Below, piece after piece: positions 11,925-23,600 of a stretch of DNA of 64,000 nt (position 1 is its first letter; the number at the start of each line of letters is the position of its first letter). The stretch is taken from contig CM055608.1 of the NCBI GenBank assembly GCA_029379385.1, positions 28,642,350-28,706,349 on the forward strand, written 5' to 3'. The notes beneath the pieces were generated by a model. It saw nothing but the letters and a program-made list of their open reading frames with translations. It ran no database searches and was not told the DNA's origin. The position numbers and the translations under genes were made by a program. Origin of the DNA: Quillaja saponaria. Its lineage: Eukaryota > Streptophyta > Magnoliopsida > Fabales > Quillajaceae.

Positions 11925-14900
11925 TTCTTGTCTTTATGTCGTTGCAGAAATCCAGAATTTCAACAGTCCGTCAAGGAGCTGAAGGAGAAAGCAGAAGAGC
12001 TGAAAGAGGTCAAAGAAGAGCTGAAAGTTAGGTAATCTCTGTAGTATAGTTTCAATATGCTATAAGTATGTTTAACATCATTAGTTAATAGGCTGAGACA
12101 TACTGTTGTATGTCAAGGCTGGATGGAAGCTTCAATGGGGAACCTGAGATGGTGAAATGCCGAATGCAGAACTAAGAAGAAAACTGAGCAGCTGTACAAA
12201 CAGGTCGATGGTGTGTGGACAGAAGCTGAATCTACAGCAAAAAAGGTATGCTGCAGAAAAGTATAATTCCAATGTTATGCTACACCCCTCTTCTTTTTAT
12301 GAAGCATTTTATTTCATGAACTTTTAGTTCCTCCATATAAAAAATGTTAATGCTTTTTTGCTAGAAGAGGTCTACTTTCAAAGAAACTGCCTTGTTTAGT
12401 AAAGGATGATTTGGTTACTGATTATACTTCTTACAGGTGTCTTCTGACATGAAAGAGAAGATTTCAGCTGCAACAGAGGAGGTCTGTCTATCATTCACAC
12501 TTTCACTTACCAGCCTTTGTTGTTACATATAGACGTTAAAGATATTACTTCTTTTGTTATTTAGGTGAAAGAAACATTGGGGATTGGAAAACAGAATTCT
12601 TCAGGGTCAACTGGTACTTCAGCTGAAGAGGATGCTAATTTCAAACAGGGAAGCCAGAGCTCATCTGGGGAAGAGAAGCAACAGCAGTTTGAATCCAATG
12701 ATACAGCAGAAACAGTATTTGGCAAATTTAAGTCAAGAATTTCTTCCTCGAGTATTTCTTCGGCCTTCAAAAAATTGAAGGATGCAAAGATAGCAGACAT
12801 GGCTAAGAAGGGCTATGACATTGTAAAGGAGGAGTTAAGTAATAGTCCAAGTAAGAGAAATTACCTGATAGATGATCCTCCACCTTCAAATTTTGAAAGA
12901 AGTACAAGAACTGAAATTACTATGTTGCCCTCTAGACAGTCTCGATGGGAGACATTGAAAAAGAAGGTAACCTTTTCACCATTGCTATCCTAAATGGACA
13001 GTCTGATGAGTTTTATCTATTAATTTGTTTTCTTCCTCTCCATATCTTTGTTTAGATGCAAGATTATCCTGTATTCCGGAAAATTATCAAAAAAACTGAA
13101 CCTGTTGTTGAAAAAAGTAAGCAGCAAATAAACAAGATTGCTGAACCTGTTGTGGAGAAGAGTAAAGAGGTGTGTTCTACTCCTGATGTTGTCTCTTGTC
13201 TTTTGGTTCTCACTCTCCTGTATTTTAACCCCATGGTATCACAGCAACATCTTCAAGTGGAAATTCCATGCTACTGGATCTATTTGACTGTAGGAATTAT
13301 TTATCTGGACTTGTCATTACTTATAGTGATTCATTGATGCTTTAGTAGTGTGAAACTAATAAGAGGATCATGAACTTTGTAGATAATGCTTGTAACTACT
13401 TAATATAGAAAGGAAAGCTGGGTGAGAATTTCGATTTGTTGAAGAAAGCAAACTCTGAATTTCTGCAAAGAACAGACATGCATAGTATTTAAAATCAAAC
13501 AGCTAGTGAATTTTACAAACAGTATACCAAATGGGCTCTAAAACATAATACAAAAAAAGACCAGCATTTTCTGTCAACAATACCCTTAGAAAATCGAAAT
13601 TGATTCTTTTCGTAAGAGTGTTTACCTTTTTGCCAGGGGATGGGGTTGGGTGGAGTTTGAGGGTGATTTTTAAGTTGTATACTTTTCACAGCCACAAGCA
13701 AGTTTGAAAACATCATCTGCATCTTGTCACTTTCAAAAACAGCAGAACAAGCATTCATGACAAAAGATTACTAAATGTTAATGGGTGTCCTTTGCAAAAG
13801 CACTCCCAAAAGGGCTCAAGATCATGGGGGTTTAGGGGAGAGAAAGAGATAACATGTATGATTCATGGAGCTTCACTAAGTTATGGACAGCCAATCTTGG
13901 AGTCACTCGATTAGGCTCCTCTCTAGCAGACAAGCCTGAGACAGGCTCTAGCTTTAGCTCGAGTTTTGTATTAATTATTTCCTATGTTTTTGTTGTGATA
14001 ATTTCATTTTAAATATTTTGGACATACTAAGATCCTATTTTATATATATATATATACATATAACATATTAGGTAAAAAATAAATGTAAAAACATGTTAGT
14101 GACATAAAAGCTCATCTGCCGAGGGTCAAGCTTAACAAAGCTTACTATCTATAAGTTTAATAAGTGAGCATAAAATGAGGGTGTACTCGGGTTTGTTTGA
14201 TAATAAGCCAAGGGCTGATGCCCTTATCAAGCATCTTTGAGCCTAGTTCAATCGCCTTCGGTTTTGCCTGTATGGTCTTGCACTTCAATTGATATATTTG
14301 ACTTCTTAATCATCTCAAATTTTATGTTTGTTGAAACTGACAGATTGCAGAAGACCTGCGGGAAAGATATGAGACTAGTGACAACCCCATTGTTCATAAA
14401 ATACAAGAGTATGCCTCTAATTTTTGTGTTTAATTTTGTGTGCTGCCTGTATTTACTAGATGATAATTATATTAAATAATTTAACAAATGCAGCATTGAG
14501 TTCTAATTTTTCCCTGCTCTCTTTTGACAGTATCAATGACAGTATGTCTCAAGAAACAGATGCTGCCTTATCATACAAGGAAATACGTCGCATGGATCCG
14601 TATAGTGCCTTTTCCATTTTGTTCAAAATCTTATTTAATTATCTTTTCTTGTTACCAACATATTGTCTTTAACATCTAACTTATGATATCTATTTGCCTT
14701 CATAGATCTTTCTCCTTAGCTGATTTTGTGGCTCAAGTTCAGGAGGCAGTAAAACCAGTGCTTAACGCTTACGTTAAGGTGACTGTAGAGCCAGGAATAC
14801 TTGGATCCTGTACTTTTCCATCAGAGTTCCTTTTCAAGAAGATATGATTTGTTGGTAGATCAGGTAGTTGGGGTCATAATTTCCTAACTTTGTTATTTTA

Positions 14901-17552
14901 TGGGTGCTTCTTTTTGTAGGGGGACGTTGTAACTTTAAAGAAGTACTGTAGCCCTGAGTTAATTGAACGGTGTAAGGCAGAGCATACTGCTTATCAGAGT
15001 CATGGTATCTTTTTTGATAACAAGGTGAGCTTGTGCAGATTCCGTAGATATTTGGAAGGATGGAAAGCTTTAGTTTATAAACAACTCTTACTGACCTTCC
15101 ATATTTGGGGGGAACAGATAAACATGGGCTGCAACTACTAAGCAAGGAGAAGATCTTCAAATTTGTATAGAAAAATAAATAGCCTTCGATAAAAAAACAT
15201 ACTGAGCTAAAGGCATTTTATCATCTTTTAGAAAGCATAATATATCAATATGGTATGACTAGTTTACTGGAAATAACCTTCGACATAGTTATTAGACTGA
15301 AGACAACTTAATGAAAACTAAATTATCATTTTGTGTAGTTATTTTCGTCAAGACTTAGTACGTAGGTTCGAGCAACATGACTTCTGTATATAGTAAATTA
15401 ATGGTTAATAGCAGTCATGCACTCATGCTTTTGGGAGTCTCAGTTCTGTTTCCCTCTGTTCTTCCTACGACCTTTTCATCTCTATTAACTATCATATCAG
15501 ATGTGTAATTGAAATGTATATTAGGAAGCTGATCATAAGATGTTAGTCACATCTAGTTGCTTCTTTTCCCCATAAATGATAGTGATACAATAATTATGCA
15601 ACTATCTTCATTTCACTGCTTATCTAGATCAGATCAAGGTTAAACGAACACAGCATTTTCATGGATCATTTTATGTAGGTCATTTTGAACTCTTACCAAA
15701 AAAGAATGCAGACTGAAACGAAGATTTATTTTGTTTTAAAATGTCATGCATATGTTTACATAATTTGTTTGGCTTTAAACGTGTACTTTTTATTTATTGT
15801 TAACGGTTGATGCAGATTCTGCATGTATCTGAGGTGGAAGTAAGAGACACCAAGATGATGGGACCCTCTCCCATAATCATTATAATGGTATGAAATTTTT
15901 TGTTCTTGGCAATTAATTGCTAACTTTCTGAGTTTTATATAGTGTAATAAAAGCTGGTGCTTATTGTCTTCACAGTTCCAAACACAGCAAATATATTGCG
16001 TACGCGATAGAAATGGGGCTATAACAGAAGGTGGCAAGGTAAGTGATGTTTACTTTTTTTTTTTTTTTTTTTTAAGATGTAGGTAAGATATAAAAAATGG
16101 TTTTGTTATGCCCTTATATATTGACAAAAAACAACTTCCTTTATACTTATTACTTATTATTGAGTTGAGGCTCAAGGTGCATAGCCCCATCTTACCATTT
16201 TCTTTTATTTTTTGAATTTTAACCTTTCCCCTGTAAGTAAAGTTCTAGGATTTACCGGGTTAGGAAGAAATGAAGAGATGAGCCAAGTCATTCTTTTTAG
16301 TTGTGGAATTTGATTATATAATCAGAAATAGATGGTACAAAAATATTTAGTGTCCTCACAATTTATTTAGGTTTACTTTTCCCTATCATCTATAGCTAGT
16401 AGGTACCACTTTGAAGTTTCACTGATGGTCCTGATGGATAATCTGTTTCTCTAGATTATTAATTTTTAGTTTAAGACTGGTTTTTTTGTTCATCCTAAAA
16501 CTTGAAAATTAATGTGAAAAAAAGTTAATGTATGAGGTGAAAGGCAAAATAGAAAAAATGAAGTAATGGGTTAAATAATTGAAGTTAAAACAGTTAGGCA
16601 GTTACCTGATTTGCATTTAGATGCCAGTATGCCGCATTCTTTCCTGTTGTGTACCAGACAGTTGTATGGTGGTTCAGTGTTCTATTTATGTGGGACCGCA
16701 GGGACTGGGGGTTGGGCTATAAGGATATCTACTGAAAGGATTAGTGTTAGTGATTTGTTATTAATATCAAGCAACCAAAATCTTTCGTTAAGTTCTAGTG
16801 ATTTACTATCATTCTAAATTGGGCATTCAGTTAATATTTAAAGAAACCATGCCAATGCTAACCAAATTTCCTAAGTTTCCTTTTAATTTCTTTTTATTGT
16901 TATTGTATCAAAACCACACATTGCTGCTTTGCTTTGGCCTTTCTGCTTGGTTTTTGAATGCCCTACCCATCACGGATATGTAAATGAGTGATCTTAAAGT
17001 GAGTATTTCAACAGAAATTTGGAGACGATTGTCACTCTTGTAACTTCAAATAGCAATTGTTTCTTAAGATAGAGCCTAGTTCGCTTTGCAGATTGAGAAC
17101 TGCCTTGATATTACAGTTCTAGCCAGCCTCCTTAATGTTATGAGTAATAGGGGAAAAAACCCTTGCATAAAGAAAATCCTATTTAACAACCTCTGCTGCC
17201 GCATGTATATTGGGGTTTCATATAATTTTTCCCCCTCATTGGAAGCAGAGCAGTTAATCTTAATTGGTATTGTGGATGTATAAGTTATCTAGAGTTATTT
17301 CTGTATCATGTTACTGTAAATGAGTATTGTGGAAGTATAAGTTAAGAGTTATTTCTGTATCATGTTATTGTTATCTGTTTCCTTTTCCCTATTTTATGAT
17401 ACTTTTATTGTCTTCATTAGGATACAATCCACACCGTGTACTACCACTGGGCTATGCAACGAGTGGATCCAGAAGAGCTTGGAAATGGTTCCATCAATCC
17501 AGTATGGAGGCTAAGAGAAATGGCACAGCAAGGCATACAAGCCCTTATTTAG
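11155..17552 (+). CDS. TIM44: TIM44, mitochondrial inner-membrane import motor subunit
   Basis: Fourteen exons join in frame with GT-AG borders: 11155-11241, 11391-11497, 11948-12031, 12170-12245, 12437-12481, 12565-12966, 13056-13169, 14344-14408, 14531-14599, 14706-14778, 14920-15024, 15816-15887, 15976-16038 and 17421-17552. The product is 497 residues, the length of plant TIM44. The N-terminus is rich in Arg, Lys, Ser and Leu without acidic residues until 'RDLL', a mitochondrial presequence. A second ATG at 11167 is an equally good start. Then come '[12 protein letters not shown]', a charged coiled coil ('[19 protein letters not shown]'), a Ser-rich linker and the C-terminal Tim44 domain from '[12 protein letters not shown]' to '[11 protein letters not shown]' and '[12 protein letters not shown]'. 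TIM44 tethers mtHsp70 to the TIM23 channel on the matrix side. A 32-bp (AT)n microsatellite lies in intron 2 (11891-11922). Residues '[10 protein letters not shown]' and '[10 protein letters not shown]' in exon 7 are a small internal repeat. Confidence 0.95.
17268..17384 (+). repeat. Short tandem duplication in TIM44 intron 13
   Basis: 'tattgtggatgtataagtta' through 'gttactg' is followed directly by a second copy, 'tattgtggaagtataagtta' through 'gttattg'. The units are about 55-60 bp with few differences. It lies about 40 bp before the last exon and does not alter the acceptor. Confidence 0.7.
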
Positions 17553-18308
17553 ATTTTATCAGTCCTACCGATTAATGTTGTATATTCAGCTGTCAATTCA
17601 AGCATTATAAACTCTTTCATTTTTGGTCTGAATGCAACGGCCTGTGGATTTTGTCATTTTTCTGCCAATGATAAACTTTAACACTATAATTTTATTTTAT
17701 TATTCACTAATCAAATAAAACAACAGTATACCCTGATTCTTTTAGTAGACTTTCTCTGGAACCTGCTCTGAGATTATAACTCTGCCTATCATCATGTTGA
17801 GGACATCAGTTGATGTTTCTTTGTTAGGCCATTTACTTGCTTGTCCTTTTGAAGCCTTAGCTAAAGAAGTATTTCCGTGCACTATTGGTGATGATTGCAT
17901 TATCGCATCTGATTTATTTTGTGCTGAGATTATGGAAATTTATTGATCTGCTTAATTCAAAAGATTATGAAGTTCAAGGGATATGCTCGAGCCTTTTGTC
18001 ACGAACTTTTTTCGTCTTTTTGTTTGACGGGCTAAAAAGATGATCCAATATAACTAACCAAGCTAGGAACACCGACCAGATTGCGCCATTGATTCGTTGT
18101 TTAGGAATACAATTCTGAACGTATGGTGGCATATGCTAGACAGTCTTAAGAATTGTTTTGGTATTCGTGTTTGGTTAAATACTAGTAGTATTCTACACAA
18201 ACAAAAACAGGAGGAGATACCCCCTTTCAAAATTGTCTGCAGTCATTTCCCAAAGAATATCCTGAAAAATGAATATCAAATTTAAGCAAATATATGAATA
18301 ATATGTTG
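17553..18308. other. TIM44 3' flank and spacer
   Basis: Probable TIM44 3' untranslated region followed by spacer. I see no gene or repeat in it. Confidence 0.5.
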
Positions 18309-18313
18309 ATTCC

Positions 18314-18819
18314 TGTTAACGTAGGAAAATACCTATCCAATAATGATATGTCAAGTGACACAAATGACATATATGCATAACTGACAAAGCACATAAATTA
18401 CAACATAATTATCTTATCAATTTTATAACATACGTCATTATCGCTCATTATTATATAACTGATTAATTTGAATTATAACTTTCATCATTAATATTATAAC
18501 GGACGCCATTATTGCCTATTATTATATAATGGATGTCATTATCGCCCATTATTATTATAACGGACGTCATTATTATTGTAACGAACGTCATAACTATTGT
18601 GATTAACACAACTCCTATATAAAGAGGCTCAAAACCTCAAAAAATAACAAGTTGTTCTTTACAACTCATACTTTTTTATAGCTTTTTAGCTTATTTACTT
18701 TGATTATACTGACTTTGGCATCAGAGTTTTTCTAGGTCCAGAGGACTTACCTCTTCACATATTGCAGGTCAGATTGATATGTGAATGACACCTCAGCCTG
18801 GTCAAATCCAGACTTAACA
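18314..18819 (+). mobile_element. Solo LTR with 5-bp target-site duplication
   Basis: The 506-bp unit starts TGTTAA and ends TTAACA, a perfect 6-bp terminal inverted repeat of LTR type. It is flanked by the same five bases, ATTCC, at 18309-18313 and 18820-18824. No primer-binding site or coding region adjoins it, so it is a solo LTR left by recombination. Inside are five imperfect CGTCATTA units (near 18433, 18503, 18533, 18563 and 18585), a TATA box TATATAAA at 18616-18623 and a 'ctgactttggcatcagag' block at about 18709, a phrase common in plant gypsy-type LTRs just past the transcription start. The plus-strand promoter would fire towards the DUF761 frame at 19094. Confidence 0.85.
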
Positions 18820-19093
18820 ATTCCTGTGTAAGAAAGTAGTACTTTTAGCTTAATAACCAAGCTAATCCAATGCTCTAGAATTGGTCCACTTGAAACTGTC
18901 CCTTTATGATCCACTCGTCCAGTATCTAGCTAGCTTAAGAACTAAGCTCCAGTCTAGTAGTCCCCAAAGCAACACCAATTGATAGCGAATATCATGCACT
19001 CCAATAGAAAAAGAATCTACCTGTCCAGTGCAAAAGTTAATTAGAGTACCTTACTTTGATGAATTAGTCTGCAATCCTTTGTCTTGCTCTCTC

Positions 19094-19640
19094 ATGCCTT
19101 GCCTAAGACAAAGGTTTCCTCTTGCCAGAAAGGCATGGAAGAGCTTCACTTCTAAACTTTGCAAACTTCATATTCTCCATAGCTCCATAACCATCAAGAA
19201 ACGAAGAAATCGTCTACACACTGCTACTGCACCAATTGCCACGCCCTCTTAAGTTTCTTGATCAACCTCTTCGTCGAAAGAAGAAGTTCACCCGTCGAGC
19301 ATCTCATACTCCAATTTGTAAATTCCATAGGAATCAAGGAGCTGTCTATATTGATAAGCTCTTTAAGGAGCCTGTCCCTAAGCTGGTGGAGCATCTGAGA
19401 CCAAAGCTAGCAAAAAGTTCTACAACAGCAAAGAGTGTGAAGCACCTTGATCAGCCTGTTGAAGTACCAGAAGCAATCAAGAGATGTGAAGCTGAGAAAC
19501 CTTGTACCTCAGATGATATGCGGGAGTCTTTGCCATTGGCTTCACCTCTGTTGCGTGGAATAGACAAACGAGCAGAGGAGTTCATTACCAGGTTCAGAGG
19601 AGAAATGTTAGTCCAGGAGATGTTGGCAGGCAATTTATAG
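19094..19640 (+). pseudogene. DUF761 family protein, frame-shifted
   Basis: Two overlapping frames together match the plant DUF761 ('cotton fibre expressed') family. From ATG 19094 the first frame reads 'FPLARKAWKSFTSKL' and then a Lys/Arg-rich part, ending at a stop near 19251. The second frame continues from about 19236 with 'RPLKFLDQPLRRKKK', 'GAVYIDKLFKEPVPKLVEHL' and the C-terminal signature 'GIDKRAEEFITRFRGEM', ending at 19640. Moving between them needs one extra base somewhere in 19215-19245; no intron fits in so short a space. Family members are small, basic and intronless, and their role is poorly known. The break is either real inactivation or a sequencing error. The start codon lies 270 bp downstream of a solo LTR. 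Confidence 0.65.
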
Positions 19641-20463
19641 CAATGATTCATTTGTTCTTGTTTACAGTTGTTATGACTCTCATAAACATAGTTTGATAAT
19701 ACATTTCAAGGTGGTATGACTTTTTAAAAAGTATGGAATGTACAAATTATTTAGTTATTATTTTTGAGATGTGTTTTTTGTACTATTTTTTAAAAATGTC
19801 ATGACTATTTTTAAAATGCACATAATGTCTTTTTTAGAAACTGGTACAAGTTACTAACAATGTTTTAAAAATCATTACATTACCGAAGCCTAAGTCGTGA
19901 AAAGACTAGCAACACTAAAACATGCAAAAACCTTTAGATCTTAGGTCTCTAGGTTAAACAGTAACATAATTTGTCTTTTATGTGGCAAGTATTTATATAT
20001 ATATCATTCATAACGAAAACTAGACGAAGAAAAAATGAAGGCATATATAATAGTCCCAACTCCTTAGACCACGAGAGCAATCCTCAATAACTGCTATGAA
20101 TTATAGAGCAGTTTCGTATGTATAAGATGTTTTGAGAGTAAAGCACGCAAACAAGCAAAACACAACGGAAACATAGGATCTTTATTACCTCCCTAGCCAA
20201 CGAAATGGAAACAGAATGACTACAAGAGTCAACAAAGAAGAGAACTCTAATAGCGCCGGCAGAGTGACATTAGCGAGCTCAATACAGCAGACCTTGGTAA
20301 GGTAAATATTAGTGCTCGATGCTAATTGAAATTGTGTTCAGAGGATTCCCAAAATCAAGAACTTCAAAAGAAGGCAAACCTAAAACTCAAAGCAGCCGCT
20401 TACAGCAAACCCCGGATTCTTGGATTCACAGAAATTCAGAGAAGAAGAAATTGAGAGTTCTCA
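19641..20463. other. Intergenic spacer
   Basis: AT-rich spacer between DUF761 and the 3' end of SLU7. No gene is recognised. Confidence 0.5.
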
Positions 20464-20645
20464 TACAATACCTTTAGTGCAGAAACTCTTTCATTAATAT
20501 TCAAAATCTACTTCTATACAGAGATCTAATACAATAGCTTTAGTGCAGAAACTCTTTCATCATATTCAAAATCTACCTCTATACAGAGATCTAATACAAT
20601 TTATTATATAGGCTACAAAGCTTCAGTGCAGAAATTCTTTCATGG
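20464..20645 (-). repeat. About 65-bp tandem repeats at the SLU7 3' end
   Basis: Two near-identical units, 20464-20529 (66 bp) and 20530-20594 (65 bp), each hold 'agtgcagaaactctttcat'. A third, shorter and more diverged unit at 20595-20645 contains the real end of the SLU7 coding sequence and its stop codon. The repeats thus derive from the end of the last exon and have multiplied into the 3' untranslated region. Confidence 0.85.
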
Positions 20646-23600
20646 GATCATCATGATGAACTTTCTTCATCCTGTATGCTTCCATATCCTCTGGGGTAAC
20701 CTGTATTAAATTAGACAATGAGAAAATCTCCAAGAAAATAAAACAAAGATAAATTTGTGTATTGATGATGAAGATAAAATTCATACCTCATCCTCCCATC
20801 TAACATTATATTTGCGCTTCCTCTCATCTTTCACTTCTCTCTTTCTTTGATCCTCCTGTCCAAACCAAAGAAATTGCACAATTAGCATATCATATCTGAA
20901 ACAACAATTAGATCACACTTCCAACTACCAAGTTAGAAGATTAGCTGAACCAGACTAAAACTTTTCATTTTTGAGCTCAGCATAACTAAAAAGCTATGTT
21001 TTCCTCTCACCCTTAGTTGCCCTTAGTTGCATGAAGCGGGACTGTGTACGGAAGTGTAGAAAGTTAGACGATCCTAAAGCGTTTAGGAATCATCTATATA
21101 ATATACAAAATTTATATATATTATGTAAAAATAGATTACATAACACAATTTTAAGCATTAAATATTAAAAAAATACCAATTTGGATAAAAAAAGAAGCAA
21201 CCCAATTTAAATGAAAAATCCCAATTGAATTCACAATTTTGTGTTATGTTAGGTTTTCTCTTAACAAACATTCTTAATTGAAAATTAATAGAGAGGGGGA
21301 AAAGGAGATAAAGAAAAAAAAAAGAGGGACTTGTAGGACTTATAATTTTTCTGGCTCCATTTTGATTTGAATGGCAAAGTTGTTATTTGGGTTAGTGAAA
21401 GGCTTTTATCTTGTGCTAACAAGGGAATTCAGAAGGTAAAATAGGACAAAAAAGATAGGCTTGGGGTAGCAAAGGGTAAGGCCTGGAATCAGAAAGTAAA
21501 AGAAGCCAAAAAGATAAGCTTGGGCCAGCAAAGACCAAGGCCCGGAATCAGTAAGTCAGAAAAAGACAAAAAGAAGCTAATTTAATTTAAAGGAATCGCA
21601 GGGTTTGTTTCATCTTCTCCACCATAAAATTAGGGCATGAAGCAATATCAGATCCACAGAGCCACCCACACCATAGACATCAGATTTTATGGCCAAAATC
21701 AGCCTTCTCTTTCACGAGCGATCCTCCTCTTCATGGGATCACGCTTCTGTCTAGACTGGAACGCGTTCCCATCTTGATTGGATCGCGCTCCACTCTAGAT
21801 TAAAAAATTGAAGCGCAAAATCGCACTTTTAGTGTGGGATCGAACACCCATAGAGGGCAGTTCCTCCAACTAAGATCTTTCCCACCCCTCAAAAACAAGA
21901 AACACATGTTTGGGACAAATATCTAGTGCAAGATATAAAAGTTACCTTTTTGAGTGACTCGGCAAGTAATTTGTCATCTAAAACTAGATCATCTGGGACT
22001 TCTGTTCCCCAGGTAGCAAGCCTTTTCTCCTCAGTTGGTGAAGGGATCCCTGTGGTTAAAAAAAACAAGAAAATCAAGATTTATATATATGAAGCTGCAT
22101 GTCTACAATGGAAATACCCAACATGAAAATGGAAGGCGATGATACTAAATGAGGGAAGCTAGTGATGAATACTAACCATCTGTAGCCTCTTTACGAGCAA
22201 TATTAGCCTTCATAAGATCATTTGCAGCCTCTGCAGCCTCGATTCCAGCAGCACCAGTACAATAGCTATTACGTATAGTCTGCTTGCAGCAGTTGTAGCC
22301 CCATTGGTGGTCCCTCCACCATGAGCCCCAAACGCTAGTGTGGTTATTTATATAAACATCTTCTTCATACTTGCTCTTGGGAAGTGCTGCCTCCTGTAAA
22401 AGAATAATAAAGATTCATAAGATCTTCTGTTCCTCTATTTATGTTTGCCAGTTTTAATGCCTCAAGCACCTAAACTTAATAACTAGAGCAAGCATAAGTT
22501 CACAAAGTTGGAGAGATGTATCTCATGCAGAAGCAAATCGCTAATGTCTTTCAACCAAAGATCCAGAAAAAAAGATTAGAAAACTTCATAATTTATGCAA
22601 ATCTCACCTGTCCCTTTATGATCCTTCCAGCACGGTCATATTCAACTTCTCTCTCACTTTGTCCCAGTAGAAGCTCTCTAGGAAGCTCGTTCTCATCAGC
22701 TGCATTGCCATATTTCTCCACAATGGTGTCTTTTGTCTGGGACTTCAGCTTCTCTTTCATGACTTTAAAGTTCTTAAAGAGCAACTCAGCCTGAGATGGA
22801 GCTGCTTGCATGTGAACATCTTGCCCCTTCTCAAATGCTTCCCAAGCATGGATGTTGAGTTCATTAAACTCCAAAGCTTGACCACTATTTCGGTAGCGGT
22901 TATCACCCTATAACATAACGATGATATATAATCAATACAAGATAAATATTTAATACAACCATGGACCTGAATCATAGAGATGTGTTAATGTAAATTTTTT
23001 ATTCTTGTAAGCAAGTACCCCATAGAATTTCTCATTTGGATCTGCATCTGGAAGAGGATCCTCACGCATAGACCGGGTTTTGGGATCATAATGTGCAGAA
23101 TCGACATCAAGGTTAAGAAGATATTTTGCTGTGTCCTCTCGAATACGCAAATTCCTGGAAATTAGAAATTTCAATTACAGACCATTTTTTCATGTGCAAC
23201 AGCATAAACAAAGGAATCAAGAAAAAAAAATTGAGCAGTTATATATTCTAAAAAATAATTCCAGAAACTTCTCTTTACATATAAAACCAGTTAACTTGCG
23301 CTTGCTTAAAAGGTATGAGGCCAAAGGAAAAAGGAAAAAGGAAAAGGAAAAGTAATGGAAATAAAAACTCACCTGACAGTTCCTGTACTACCACCACCGG
23401 TTGTACGCACACGCTTCTCAACCTTCGCAAAGTCCATTTGCTTGCTCTCATCAACCTTTGCTTCATCCACCCTTAGATCATCTTCCTCTTCTTCCTCTTC
23501 TTCCTCATCGCTAACAGCATTCCCACCATTTTGGTTGTTTTTCTCCAATTTCTTAAGCTGTTGTTCCTTTAAGTATTTTCTCCGAGCTTCATCTCTTGCT

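Noticed and set aside
13513..13758. 81-codon minus-strand frame in TIM44 intron 7
   Set aside because: No recognisable domain, starts and stops inside an intron and lacks conservation evidence.
20464..20645. Regular repeats that might suggest a CRISPR-like array
   Set aside because: The units are directly adjoining copies of the SLU7 3' end without spacers, in a plant nuclear genome.
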